Numbered from the stretch's first letter, positions 1 through 7,349 are shown. The stretch is 14,431 nt of DNA from Pelomonas sp036401055 (GCA_036401055.1 DASWWC010000022.1:1-14431); one strand, 5' to 3'. Numbers and translations: made by a program. Notes: generated by a model not told the origin, from the letters alone.

Positions 1-101
1 TCCGCGCCGCAGCGTGCCAGCGCCTGGGCCAGCGACAGGCAGCGCAGCAGATGCCCCAGCCCGATGCGGCTGGACGCGTCCACGCGCAGCGCGACGCGCA
101 T
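1..101 (-). CDS. pseG: PseG-type UDP-sugar hydrolase, N-terminal fragment cut by the window edge
   Basis: Only the first 33 codons are visible; the gene continues beyond position 1. Its ATG overlaps the TGA of the upstream aminotransferase in a TGATG arrangement, so it is translationally coupled. The visible peptide has the PseG/SpsG opening: MRVALRVDASS, then I-G-x-G-H at residues 13-17, then R-C-L-x-L-A. His17 falls where the family has its catalytic base. PseG removes UDP from UDP-2,4-diacetamido-2,4,6-trideoxy-altropyranose in pseudaminic acid synthesis (family knowledge). The neighbouring pseC supports pseG over spore-coat SpsG, but a fragment this short cannot fully decide it. Many family members are fused to a PseH-type acetyltransferase; that part would lie outside the window. 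Confidence 0.8.
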   Translation of the reverse strand, partial: MRVALRVDASSRIGLGHLLRCLSLAQALARCGA

Positions 102-1390
102 CAGCGCAGCTTGAACAGCGGCACCAGGGGCTCGCAGCGCAGCAGCTCGCGCACCCGGCCCGCGCTGGCGGCCTCGCCCACCATGGGCAGGATCTCGCCG
201 TAGACGGCCAGTACGCGGTCGATGTCGGCGTCGGTGTGCGCGTGGCTCAGGTTGAAGGTGCCCAGGCCCAGCACGCCGCGCTCATGCAGCTCCTGCGCCA
301 GCAGCGTCTTCATGTCGAACAGCGCGGCGCCGCGCGCCTCCTTGACGTTCAGGAAGGTCCAGCTCGGGTGGCCGCTGACGCTGAACAGGTCGGACAGCTG
401 ACGCTGCTCGATCAGCTTGTTCAGGCCTGCCTGCAGGCGCTCGCCCTTGGCATGGATGCCGGCCAGCACGGGGCCACTCTTGAGCTTGGTCAGCGTGGCC
501 TTGGCGGCGGCCAGGGACAGCGCTTCGCCGCCGAAGGTGAAGGAGAAGAAGATCTCCTCCATCAACTGCATCACGTCGGCACGGCCGGCGATGGCCGACA
601 CGGGATAGCCGTTGGCCAGGCCCTTGCCGAAGGTGGCCAGGTCGGGCGTGACGCCGAACAGCTGCTGCGCGCCGCCGTTGGCGAAGCGGAAGCCCGTGAT
701 GGTCTCGTCGAACACCAGCAGCGCGCCGTGCTTGTGCGCCAGCGCCTTCACGCCCTCCAGGAAGCCGGGCTGCGGCGGCGCGACGTTCATGGGCTCCAGG
801 ATGACTGCGGCGATCTGGTCGGGGAAGTCCGCGAACAGCTTTTCCAGCGAGGCCAGGTCGTTGTAGGTCCAGGCATGGGTCAGGTCGCGCGTGGCCTGCG
901 GCACACCGCGGTGGCGGGCGGTGCTGCCGATGTACCAGTCCTGCCAGCCGTGGTAGCCGCAGACCGCCACGTGGTCGCGGCCGGTGAAGGCGCGCGCCAG
1001 GCGGATGGCGCCCGAGGTGGCGTCCGAGCCGTTCTTGCCGAAGCGCACCTTCTCGGCGCAGGGCACCATCTCGCAGATCAGCTCGGCCACCTCGGTCTCC
1101 AGCCGGTGCGGCAGGCTGAAGATGACGCCGGAATCGTGCAGCTGCCGGGCCACGGCGGCGTTGACGTCGGCGTCCTGGTAGCCCAGCGTCACCGAGCATA
1201 GGCTCATGACCAGGTCCAGGTACTCGTTGCCGTCCACGTCCCAGGCGCGGCAGCCCTGCGCGCGCTCGATGAAGAAGGGCGACACGCCCTTGGGGTACTG
1301 CGTGCGGCTCTTGCTGAAGGTCTGGCTGCCGAGCGGAATGACGCGCTCGGCGCGGACGAGGAGGTCTTCGGAGGCTTTGAAACTGCGCAT
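101..1390 (-). CDS. Class III (glutamate-1-semialdehyde-type) PLP aminotransferase in nonulosonate cluster
   Basis: A protein of 429 residues. The fold is aminotransferase class III, closest in pattern to glutamate-1-semialdehyde 2,1-aminomutase: GSDATSGAIRLAR at residues 121-133 (phosphate-binding region), VFDETITGFR with Asp228 for the pyridine nitrogen, and TFGKGLANGYP with Lys256 as the expected Schiff-base lysine. The chosen ATG (MRSFKASEDLL) lies 5 nt after the spsF stop. In-frame sequence further upstream has no family similarity and runs through spsF. Its stop overlaps the pseG start. A heme-pathway role is unlikely, because the gene sits inside a sugar-nucleotide operon between a cytidylyltransferase and PseG. 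It more probably aminates a sugar or a small acyl substituent; the actual substrate is unknown. Confidence 0.88.
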   Translation of the reverse strand: MRSFKASEDLLVRAERVIPLGSQTFSKSRTQYPKGVSPFFIERAQGCRAWDVDGNEYLDLVMSLCSVTLGYQDADVNAAVARQLHDSGVIFSLPHRLETEVAELICEMVPCAEKVRFGKNGSDATSGAIRLARAFTGRDHVAVCGYHGWQDWYIGSTARHRGVPQATRDLTHAWTYNDLASLEKLFADFPDQIAAVILEPMNVAPPQPGFLEGVKALAHKHGALLVFDETITGFRFANGGAQQLFGVTPDLATFGKGLANGYPVSAIAGRADVMQLMEEIFFSFTFGGEALSLAAAKATLTKLKSGPVLAGIHAKGERLQAGLNKLIEQRQLSDLFSVSGHPSWTFLNVKEARGAALFDMKTLLAQELHERGVLGLGTFNLSHAHTDADIDRVLAVYGEILPMVGEAASAGRVRELLRCEPLVPLFKLR

Positions 1391-1395
1391 GGGGC

Positions 1396-2184
1396 TCAAG
1401 TGTGCAGGCGGGCGTCGGCCAGCAGGCTCTTCAGATAGCCCTCGTTGCGTTCGTGCTGATTGATGGACATCAGCTCGGGGCGGCTGTCGACGATGCGCAC
1501 CATGTCGAACAGGTCCACCTGCAGCGGGTCGTCGCCACGGGCGACGACGGCGGCCACCAGCGCGCGCACCAACTCCAGGTCGTCGGCATGGTCCACCGTC
1601 CAGCGCAGGGCCGACAGATCCACCGGGCAGCGCAGCGCGCCCTGCTTGAACTGCTCGGGCCGGTTGCGGATGAAGGGGGTCACGTGCTCGCGCTCGCTGG
1701 GCAGACGGGCCTCGGCGGCGGCCTGCTGCAGCGCGGCGCGGGTGAAGACCTCCACGTCCAGACCGTCCGGGTAACTGGGCGGCTCGACGTTGTTGGCGTA
1801 GTCGTGGCGCTGCACCTGGGCCAGCATGATGACGTGGTCGATGACCTGGGGATCGATCAGCGGGCAGTCGCCCGTGAGGCGCACGACCCATTCGGCCGGA
1901 TGGCCCTGGACGGCGCCTTCAAAGCGTGCCAGCACGTCGCCCAGCGGGCCGCGGTGAACCCGGAAACCGGCGGCGGCGACGGTGCGAGCCAGCTCGTCGT
2001 CGCTCGGATCGGTGCTGGTGGCCATGACGATCTCGTCGATCAGCCGGGCCCGCTTCACGCGCTCCAGCATGAACAGGATCATGGGCTGGCCATTCAGTGG
2101 CATCAGCGCCTTGCCGGGCAGGCGCGAACTGGACAGGCGCGCCTGCACGACGGCTATGGTGCGCGGGGCGAGGGCGTGGTTCAT
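1396..2184 (-). CDS. spsF: SpsF-family nucleotidyltransferase, probable CMP-sugar synthetase
   Basis: A protein of 262 residues starting MNHALAP. The nucleotide-binding signature QARLSSSRLPGK spans residues 14-25 and the metal-binding stretch LTGDCPLID residues 103-111, typical of the SpsF/NeuA/KdsB cytidylyltransferase group. The SpsF form (QARxxSxRLPGK) differs from classical PseF/NeuA (PARxGSKRxP). Its ATG overlaps the stop of the aldo/keto reductase as ATGA, which fixes the start; the longer open frame upstream is inside the neighbouring gene. In this operon it would activate a nonulosonic acid with CTP before transfer, taking the place of PseF (inference from context). No other cytidylyltransferase is visible in the window. 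Confidence 0.85.
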   Translation of the reverse strand: MNHALAPRTIAVVQARLSSSRLPGKALMPLNGQPMILFMLERVKRARLIDEIVMATSTDPSDDELARTVAAAGFRVHRGPLGDVLARFEGAVQGHPAEWVVRLTGDCPLIDPQVIDHVIMLAQVQRHDYANNVEPPSYPDGLDVEVFTRAALQQAAAEARLPSEREHVTPFIRNRPEQFKQGALRCPVDLSALRWTVDHADDLELVRALVAAVVARGDDPLQVDLFDMVRIVDSRPELMSINQHERNEGYLKSLLADARLHT

Positions 2185-3053
2185 GTCTTGGGCCACATTC
2201 TTGGGTCGTAGACCTGCGGGTCGGCGCAGGCCAGGTCGGGCCATTCCAGCGGCCGGGTGTGCGACCAGGCCTGGCGTATGCCTTGCCATTGCGCCAGGGA
2301 TTCCACGCCCACCACGCAGGCCTGCACGCCGGGCAGCGGCTGGACGGCGCCTAGCGCCGCGACGGTGGGCTCCAGGTCGGCCTGGTCGCAGCGAGCCTGC
2401 CAGCGCTGCAGCGCGGCGGCGGCGGCGGGCACGCGCTGGGCGCCGCGGCCGGGGGCGAGCAGCAGGCCTTGCAGGAAGACCGAGCGTACGTGGATGACCA
2501 CGCCGTCCAGCCGCGTGCGGCCGGCAGGGTCGTGCAGGGTCTGCAGCAGGCGCTGGTCGAACGCGTTGGCGGGCAGCTGGGCGAATTCGATGTCCAGTCG
2601 CTCGCGCAGGCGCAGCAGCTCGATGGGCGAGTAGCAGGACACGCCCAGGCGAATGTCACGGCCCTGCACCAGCTTGCGCGCCTGGGCCCAGAGGGCTTCG
2701 CCGTCGTCGGCCAGCAGGTCGGCGGCACTGTGGAACATCAGCACGCGCAGCCGGTCGCCCAGGCGCTCCAGCGACTGCGTCACGCTGCCCGTCATCAGCG
2801 CCGCGCGGGCGCCGGCGTCACCGGCCGTGGCCAGCGGGCGGATCTTGCTGGCGATGCGGAAGCGATGTGGGCCACACAGGCCGGCCAGACGCTGCTCGAT
2901 GTCGCCATAGGCGGCGGCGGTGTCCAGCCAGCGCAGACCCTGCTGCCACGCGTCGTCCAGGATGGCGGCCGCGGATTCGGGGTCCACCTGGCGGCCGCTG
3001 CCCACGGCGCCGTAGGCCAGGCCGAACTGGACCGTGCCGAGCGCCAGTTCCAT
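2181..3053 (-). CDS. Aldo/keto reductase in nonulosonate cluster
   Basis: A protein of 290 residues. The opening LALGTVQFGLAYG is characteristic of the aldo/keto reductases that accompany spsF in polysaccharide and flagellar glycan clusters. The catalytic tetrad is intact as far as can be read: Asp44 and Tyr49 in LDTAAAYG, Lys70 in IASKIRP, His108 in VLMFHSA. It should be a cytosolic NAD(P)H-dependent reductase of a keto or aldehyde group. It begins 3 nt after the pseC stop, with AAGG at a suitable distance as ribosome binding site, and overlaps spsF by ATGA. Its substrate is not established. It may work with the class III aminotransferase in the same operon to modify the nonulosonate or its acyl group. 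Confidence 0.87.
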   Translation of the reverse strand: MELALGTVQFGLAYGAVGSGRQVDPESAAAILDDAWQQGLRWLDTAAAYGDIEQRLAGLCGPHRFRIASKIRPLATAGDAGARAALMTGSVTQSLERLGDRLRVLMFHSAADLLADDGEALWAQARKLVQGRDIRLGVSCYSPIELLRLRERLDIEFAQLPANAFDQRLLQTLHDPAGRTRLDGVVIHVRSVFLQGLLLAPGRGAQRVPAAAAALQRWQARCDQADLEPTVAALGAVQPLPGVQACVVGVESLAQWQGIRQAWSHTRPLEWPDLACADPQVYDPRMWPKT

Positions 3054-3056
3054 GCC

Positions 3057-4448
3057 TCAGGCCTTGATCAGCTCGCGCAGCGCGGCGACGACGCGGTCCT
3101 GGTCGGCATCGGTCATGGCCGGGAACAGCGGCAGCGAGATGGTGCGGGCGTAGTAGTCCTCGGCGGCGGGGAAGTCGCCCCGCTTGAAGCCCAGCGCCTG
3201 GTAGTAGGGCTGGGTGTGGATGGGGATGTAGTGCACCTGCACGCCAATGCCGCAGGCGCGCAGGCCCTCGAACACCTTGGCGCGGCCGACGCGTTCCAGC
3301 ACGCTGTCGTCCAGCTCGATGGCATAGAGGTGCCAGGACGACTGGGCCTGCGGGTGGCGCGGCGGCAGGCGCACGGGCAGGGCGGCCAGCAGCTCGTCGT
3401 AGCGGTCGGCCAGCTTCTCGCGGTGGGCCTGCATCTGGGCCAGGCGGCGCAGCTGGGTGCGGCCCATGGCGGCCTGCATGTCGGTCATGCGGTAGTTGAA
3501 GCCCAGCTCGTGCTGCTCGTAGGTCCAGGGGCCGTCGGGCGGGTTCAGCATGTCTTCGGCGTTGCGCACCATGCCGTGCGAGCGCAGCAGGCGCAGGGCC
3601 TTGGCCAGCTCGGCGTCACGGGTGCAGGCCATGCCGCCCTCGGCGGTGGTGACGACCTTGACGGCGTGGAAGCTGAAGACGGTGATGTCGGCCCAGTCGG
3701 CGCCCATGGGCTTGCCGTGCAGCGTGGCGCCGGTGGCGTGCGAGGCGTCCTGCAGCAGCTTGAAGCCGTAGCGGTCGGCCAGGGCGCGCAGCGCCGGCCA
3801 GTCGCAGGGCAGGCCGGCGAAATCCACCGGGATGACGACCTTGGGCAACGTGCCGAGGCTTTCGGCGCGGGCCAGCTTGTCGGCCAGCGCGGGGATGCTG
3901 AGGTTGCGGGTGGCGGGGTCGATGTCGATGAAATCGACGCTGGCGCCGCAGTAGCGCGCGCAGTTGGCCGAGGCCAGGAAGCTGTTGGTGCAGGTCCAAA
4001 CGCTGTCGCCCGGCTCGACGCCCAGCGCCAGGCAGGCGATGTGCAGCGCTGCCGTGGCGTTGCTGACGGCCACGGCGTGGGGCAACTGGTGCAGGGCGGC
4101 AAACTCGGCCTCGAAGGCCGGCAACTCCTGGCCCTGGGTCAGGAAGTCCGAGCGCAACACGCCGATCACGGCGGCGATGTCGTCCTCGGTGATGTCCTGG
4201 CGGCTGTAGGGCAGGGGGCGCACGCTGACGGGCGAGGGCGTCGGCGGCTTGGCCCGCGGCAGGTAGCGCAGCGCCGCGATGACGGCGGACGGCGAGGGCT
4301 CGGGCTCGGTCAGCAGGCCGCCATTGGTGGGCAGCTCCTGTTCCTCCAGCAGATCGCGAACCATGGTGTTGCCCACCTTCAGGAACAAGGGTGAGCGACG
4401 TGCACCGTCAGCGATCGCGCTGGCTCTGGCAAGGGGTCTGGAGGCCAT
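3057..4448 (-). CDS. pseC: PseC-like UDP-4-amino-4,6-dideoxy-N-acetylaltrosamine transaminase with N-terminal extension
   Basis: A protein of 463 residues of the DegT/DnrJ/EryC1/StrS aminotransferase family. The core begins near residue 78 (PLPYSRQDITEDDIAAV, then LRSDFLTQG), matching the usual PseC N-terminus. LLQDASHATGA carries Asp234 for PLP, and SFHAVKVVTTAEGG carries the Schiff-base Lys264. The reaction is glutamate-dependent amination of the UDP-4-keto sugar made by PseB (family knowledge). About 77 residues precede the core and have no counterpart that I recognise; they end in a Pro-rich linker (AKPPTPSPVSV). The ATG at 4448 is preferred because of a good ribosome binding site. An internal ATG at 4364 with a weaker AAGGTGG, or a GTG at 4223, would give shorter forms. 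First gene of the operon. Confidence 0.87.
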   Translation of the reverse strand: MASRPLARASAIADGARRSPLFLKVGNTMVRDLLEEQELPTNGGLLTEPEPSPSAVIAALRYLPRAKPPTPSPVSVRPLPYSRQDITEDDIAAVIGVLRSDFLTQGQELPAFEAEFAALHQLPHAVAVSNATAALHIACLALGVEPGDSVWTCTNSFLASANCARYCGASVDFIDIDPATRNLSIPALADKLARAESLGTLPKVVIPVDFAGLPCDWPALRALADRYGFKLLQDASHATGATLHGKPMGADWADITVFSFHAVKVVTTAEGGMACTRDAELAKALRLLRSHGMVRNAEDMLNPPDGPWTYEQHELGFNYRMTDMQAAMGRTQLRRLAQMQAHREKLADRYDELLAALPVRLPPRHPQAQSSWHLYAIELDDSVLERVGRAKVFEGLRACGIGVQVHYIPIHTQPYYQALGFKRGDFPAAEDYYARTISLPLFPAMTDADQDRVVAALRELIKA

Positions 4449-4453
4449 GTCTG

Positions 4454-4460
4454 CTTCCTC
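4454..4460 (-). promoter_or_regulatory. Ribosome binding site deciding the pseC start
   Basis: On the minus strand the bases read GAGGAAG, a near-perfect Shine-Dalgarno sequence. GAGGA ends 7 nt before the ATG at 4448. It is one of the clearest ribosome binding sites in the window and favours the long, N-terminally extended form of PseC. Confidence 0.65.
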
Positions 4461-4551
4461 GTTAACTGTGTTGGTGCAAGCCCAGTGATGGATGTCAGCT
4501 CACGCGTGCGGCCGGCGGGCAAGGCAGGGCCTGAACGCGCTCAGATTCGAT

Positions 4552-4578
4552 AGATCGGCAGTATGGGCTCAGGCTGTA
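4552..4578 (-). promoter_or_regulatory. Candidate sigma-28 (FliA-type) promoter for the pse operon
   Basis: Read on the minus strand: TACAGCCT, 11 nt, GCCGATCT. The FliA consensus is TAAAGTTT-N11-GCCGATAA, so the matches are 5 of 8 and 6 of 8 with exact spacing. It lies about 104 nt upstream of the pseC ATG. A flagellar sigma factor would make sense for a flagellin-glycan operon, but the match is weak enough to be chance in a 364-bp region. Confidence 0.28.
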
Positions 4579-4812
4579 GCCCTCTTGAGCGCGTAACACT
4601 GCGAAATAGTTGTCTGGCTTCACGGTCTTGGCATTTTCTTGGGCGCGCAGGCGGCCCGGGTAGAGCGACTGTCCCAGGACTTCACATCTTGAAACCGGGA
4701 ATAAGCGGGCCGGCGGGGCGGCATTTCCGGCCGGCGGCGCGGCGATCTGCGCCTGCCAAGGCCTGGAATTTCCGGGCTTGACCGGGCCGCCGACCTGCTA
4801 CCGTGCCGGCCC

Positions 4813-5760
4813 ATGAGCGACGCCCAGCCCCCCTTCATCCACAGCCACGCCCTGGTGGAGAGCCCGCACATCGGTGCCGGCAGCCGCATCTGGGCCTTCG
4901 CCCACGTGCTGCCGGGTGCCCGCATCGGTCGGGACGCCAACATCTGCGACCACGTTTTCATCGAGAACCAGGTTCAACTGGGCGACCGCGTGACGGTCAA
5001 GTGCGGCGTGCAACTGTGGGACGGTGTTCAGGTTGACGACGATGTCTTCATCGGCCCCAACGTCACCTTCTCCAACGACCCCTTTCCGCGCAGCAAGCAG
5101 CGCCCCGAGACGCCGGCCCGCACTTGGGTGCGCCAGGGTGCCAGCGTCGGCGCCAACGCCACCATCCGCCCCGGGCTCACCATCGGTGCCGGCGCCATGG
5201 TGCAGGACGGCGCGGTGGTGACCCGCGACGTGCCGCCCAACGCCATCGTGGCCGGCAACCCGGCGCACGTGATCGGCTATGTCGACACCGGCATCCGCCC
5301 GGCCGAGTCGGCCCGGCGCGTGAATGCGGACGACCTGGCGCTGCAGGTGCCGGGCGCAGCGCTGGTGAAGCTGCCCAAGGTCATCGACATGCGCGGCTCG
5401 CTGACCGTGGGCCAGATCGATGCGCAGCTGCCGTTCACGCCCGAGCGCTTCTTCCTGGTCTACGACGTGCCCAGCCGCGAGGTGCGCGGCGAGCATGCGC
5501 ACAAGGCCTGCCACCAGTTCCTGGTCTGCGTGAAGGGCAGCCTCAGCGTCGTGCTGGACGACGGCCAGCGCCGCGACGAGGTGCTGCTGGACAGCCCGCT
5601 GCTGGGCCTGCACATCCCGCCCATGGTGTGGGGCATCCAGTATCGCTTCAGCGCCGATGCCGTGCTGCTGGTGCTGGCCTCCGATCCCTACGACCCGGCC
5701 GACTACATCCGCAGCTATGACGACTATCTCGCCGCCGTTGCCGAAAACCGCCGTGGCTGA
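4813..5760 (+). CDS. wxcM: WxcM-like bifunctional hexapeptide acyltransferase / dTDP-4-keto-6-deoxyhexose 3,4-ketoisomerase
   Basis: A protein of 315 residues made of two enzymes. Residues 8 to about 155 form a left-handed beta-helix acyltransferase: repeated hexapeptides such as HIGAGS, ARIGRD, VFIGPN and ASVGAN, plus SNDPFPR and the GNPA end motif. Residues from about 185 to 310 form an FdtA/QdtA-type cupin isomerase: KVIDMRGSL, RGEHAHKACHQFL with His228 and His230 as likely catalytic residues, and IPPMVWGIQ. The isomerase converts dTDP-4-keto-6-deoxyglucose to the 3-keto sugar; the acyltransferase would act on the 3-amino sugar made by the next gene. The same fusion is known as WxcM in Xanthomonas. 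No strong ribosome binding site precedes the ATG. The last 8 nt overlap the transaminase. Confidence 0.88.
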   Translation: MSDAQPPFIHSHALVESPHIGAGSRIWAFAHVLPGARIGRDANICDHVFIENQVQLGDRVTVKCGVQLWDGVQVDDDVFIGPNVTFSNDPFPRSKQRPETPARTWVRQGASVGANATIRPGLTIGAGAMVQDGAVVTRDVPPNAIVAGNPAHVIGYVDTGIRPAESARRVNADDLALQVPGAALVKLPKVIDMRGSLTVGQIDAQLPFTPERFFLVYDVPSREVRGEHAHKACHQFLVCVKGSLSVVLDDGQRRDEVLLDSPLLGLHIPPMVWGIQYRFSADAVLLVLASDPYDPADYIRSYDDYLAAVAENRRG

Positions 5761-6859
5761 CGCGCCCATCCCCTTCCTGGACCTGCAGCCGGTCTACCGA
5801 GCGGCCAAGGCGGACATCGACGCCGCGCTGCTGCGCGTGGCCGGCAGCGGCTGGTTTTTGCTGGGCGAGGAGCTGAAGGCCTTCGAGCGCGCCTACGCCG
5901 CCAGCGTCGGCGCGGCCGACTGCGCCGGCGTGGCCAACGGGCTGGACGCGCTGGCGCTGGGGCTGGAGGCGCTGGGCGTGGGGCCGGGCGACGAGGTCAT
6001 CGTGCCGTCCAACACCTATATCGCCACCTGGCTGGCGGTCAGCCAGTGCGGCGCGACGCCGGTGCCGGTGGAGCCCGACCCGCAGACCTACAACCTGGAC
6101 CCGGCCCGCATAGCGGCCGCCATCACGCCGCGGACCAAGGCGCTGCTGCCGGTGCACCTGTACGGCCTGCCGGCCGACATGGACCCCATCAACACGCTGG
6201 CGCTGCGCCGCGGCCTGAAGGTGCTGGACGACTGCGCCCAGGCCCATGCCGCGGTCTACAAGGGCCGCGCCGTGGGCAGCCTCGCCGACCTGTCGGCCTG
6301 GAGCTTCTACCCCGGCAAGAACCTGGGCGCGATGGGCGACGGCGGCGGCATCACCGGCCACGACCCCGCGGCGATGGCCCAGGTGCGCGTGCTGCGCAAC
6401 TACGGCTCCAAGGTGAAGTACCACAACGAGGTCAAGGGCCGGAACTCGCGGCTGGATGAAATCCAGGCCGCCGTGCTGGCCGCCAAGCTGCCGCTGCTGC
6501 AGGCCCAGACCGAGGAACGCCGCCGGCTGGCCGCGATGCTGTTGGACGGCTTGCACGGCGCGCCACTGCAGCTGCCGGTGGTGCCGGAAGGGCTGGACTC
6601 GGCGTGGCATCTGTTCGTCGTTCAACACGATGACCGCGACCGGCTGCAGGCCGAACTGGCGAAGCAGGGCATCGGCACGCTGATCCACTACCCCGTGCCG
6701 CCGCATCGGCAGCCAGCCTATGCCGAGCTGGGCTATGGCGAGGGCGACTTCCCCGTCAGCGAGGCCATGCACCGCCGCGTGCTGAGCCTGCCGCTGTGGC
6801 CGGGCATGACGGACGCGCAGGCGGAGCGGGTGATCCGCGCGGTGCGGGCGGCGGCCTAG
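5753..6859 (+). CDS. fdtB: FdtB/QdtB-type dTDP-3-amino-3,6-dideoxyhexose transaminase
   Basis: A protein of 368 residues from a GTG start. This start puts the family's opening PIPFLDLQPVYR at residue 5 and gives an 8-nt overlap with the upstream gene. An ATG at 5717 would add 12 residues of unrelated sequence. It is a DegT/DnrJ/EryC1/StrS aminotransferase: SNTYIATWLA near residue 86, LDDCAQAHAA with Asp160, Gln163 and His165, SFYPGKNLGAMGDGG with Schiff-base Lys189, and RNSRLDEIQAA. It transfers an amino group to C3 of the keto sugar made by the WxcM-like isomerase. Whether the product has the galacto (Fuc3N) or gluco (Qui3N) configuration depends on the isomerase and cannot be read here. RmlA and RmlB homologues must supply the substrate from elsewhere. 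Confidence 0.88.
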   Translation: MADAPIPFLDLQPVYRAAKADIDAALLRVAGSGWFLLGEELKAFERAYAASVGAADCAGVANGLDALALGLEALGVGPGDEVIVPSNTYIATWLAVSQCGATPVPVEPDPQTYNLDPARIAAAITPRTKALLPVHLYGLPADMDPINTLALRRGLKVLDDCAQAHAAVYKGRAVGSLADLSAWSFYPGKNLGAMGDGGGITGHDPAAMAQVRVLRNYGSKVKYHNEVKGRNSRLDEIQAAVLAAKLPLLQAQTEERRRLAAMLLDGLHGAPLQLPVVPEGLDSAWHLFVVQHDDRDRLQAELAKQGIGTLIHYPVPPHRQPAYAELGYGEGDFPVSEAMHRRVLSLPLWPGMTDAQAERVIRAVRAAA

Positions 6860-7347
6860 CTTTTGGCGGGTACCGGCCCGCGCGAGCGTGCCGGGTTGCC
6901 CACCCACAGCTCGCCCGCCGGTACGTCCTTGGTCACCACGCTGCCCGCGCCGATGAGCGCGCCGGCGCCGATGCGCACGCCGCCCAGGATGGTGGCGTTG
7001 GCGCCGATGGAGGCGCCGCGTTCGATGACGGTCTGCTGGAAGGCGTCGGGCCGCTGGCGCGAACGCGGCAGGCGGTCGTTGGTGAAGGTGGCGTTGGGGC
7101 CGATGAAGACATCGTCTTCCACCCGCAGGCCATCCCACAGCTGCACGCCGGATTTGAGCGTCACGCGGTCGCCCACCACCACGTCGTTCTCCACCAGCAC
7201 CTGGGCGTTGATGTTGCAGTCGGCGCCGATGCGGGCGTCGGGCAGGATCACGCAGAACTGCCAGACGCGCGTGCGCGGCCCGATGTGGGGGCTTTGTGCG
7301 TCGGAAAGAGGGTGGATCTGGGGGGCGTCAGGGTCGGAGGCGGTCAT
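6856..7347 (-). CDS. Hexapeptide-repeat acyltransferase, sugar N-acyltransferase family
   Basis: A protein of 163 residues built almost wholly of hexapeptide repeats (HIGPRT, ARIGAD, VFIGPN, ASIGAN, VRIGAG), ending in VVTKDVP and GNPA. It is clearly a paralogue of the N-terminal half of the WxcM-like protein across the convergent operon: roughly half the residues are identical by eye, including GVQLWDG and DDVFIGPN. Likely a cytosolic acetyl- or acyl-CoA-dependent transferase on a 3-amino-3,6-dideoxy sugar nucleotide (FdtC/QdtC type). The ATG lies 2 nt after the stop of the large repeat protein with no Shine-Dalgarno of its own, which implies translation by re-initiation. Its stop codon overlaps the fdtB stop through a shared CTAG. 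Confidence 0.85.
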   Translation of the reverse strand: MTASDPDAPQIHPLSDAQSPHIGPRTRVWQFCVILPDARIGADCNINAQVLVENDVVVGDRVTLKSGVQLWDGLRVEDDVFIGPNATFTNDRLPRSRQRPDAFQQTVIERGASIGANATILGGVRIGAGALIGAGSVVTKDVPAGELWVGNPARSRGPVPAKS

Positions 7348-7349
7348 GG

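Larger units (their letters stand above)
4449..4812. other. Divergent intergenic region between pseC and the wxcM-like gene
   Basis: A 364-bp region with no convincing gene. It must hold promoters for both divergent operons and is locally more AT-rich around 4590-4640. I see a weak sigma-28-like site facing pseC, and no clear sigma-70 or sigma-54 pair facing the wxcM-like gene. A GC-rich imperfect inverted repeat spans 4709-4735 (GCCGGC arms), and the word ATTTCCGG occurs at 4723 and again at 4768. A 72-codon open frame starting at 4563 has no ribosome binding site or family pattern and is not called. Confidence 0.55.

Noticed and set aside
1391..1891. Upstream in-frame extension of the class III aminotransferase, to 596 residues
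   Set aside because: The extra sequence lies entirely within spsF in another frame and has no similarity to the family; the protein proper starts at MRSFKASEDLL.
14..4394. Long plus-strand open frames opposite the pse operon (395, 269 and 641 codons)
   Set aside because: They are antisense shadows of well-supported enzymes with intact catalytic motifs; their translations are Gly/Ala/Gln/Arg-rich with no family pattern.
4625..4645. Possible sigma-54 promoter (TTGGCATTTTCTTGG) facing the wxcM-like gene
   Set aside because: The -12 element reads GG rather than GC at the required spacing, and no enhancer site is evident.
4709..4735. GC-rich imperfect inverted repeat with GCCGGC arms
   Set aside because: Six pairs, a mismatch and two pairs in very GC-rich DNA, with no U-run and no gene ending nearby; too easily chance to call a terminator or operator.
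4798..7138. Minus-strand frames opposite the wxcM-like and fdtB genes (323 and 496 codons)
   Set aside because: Antisense shadows; the plus-strand frames carry complete catalytic motifs.
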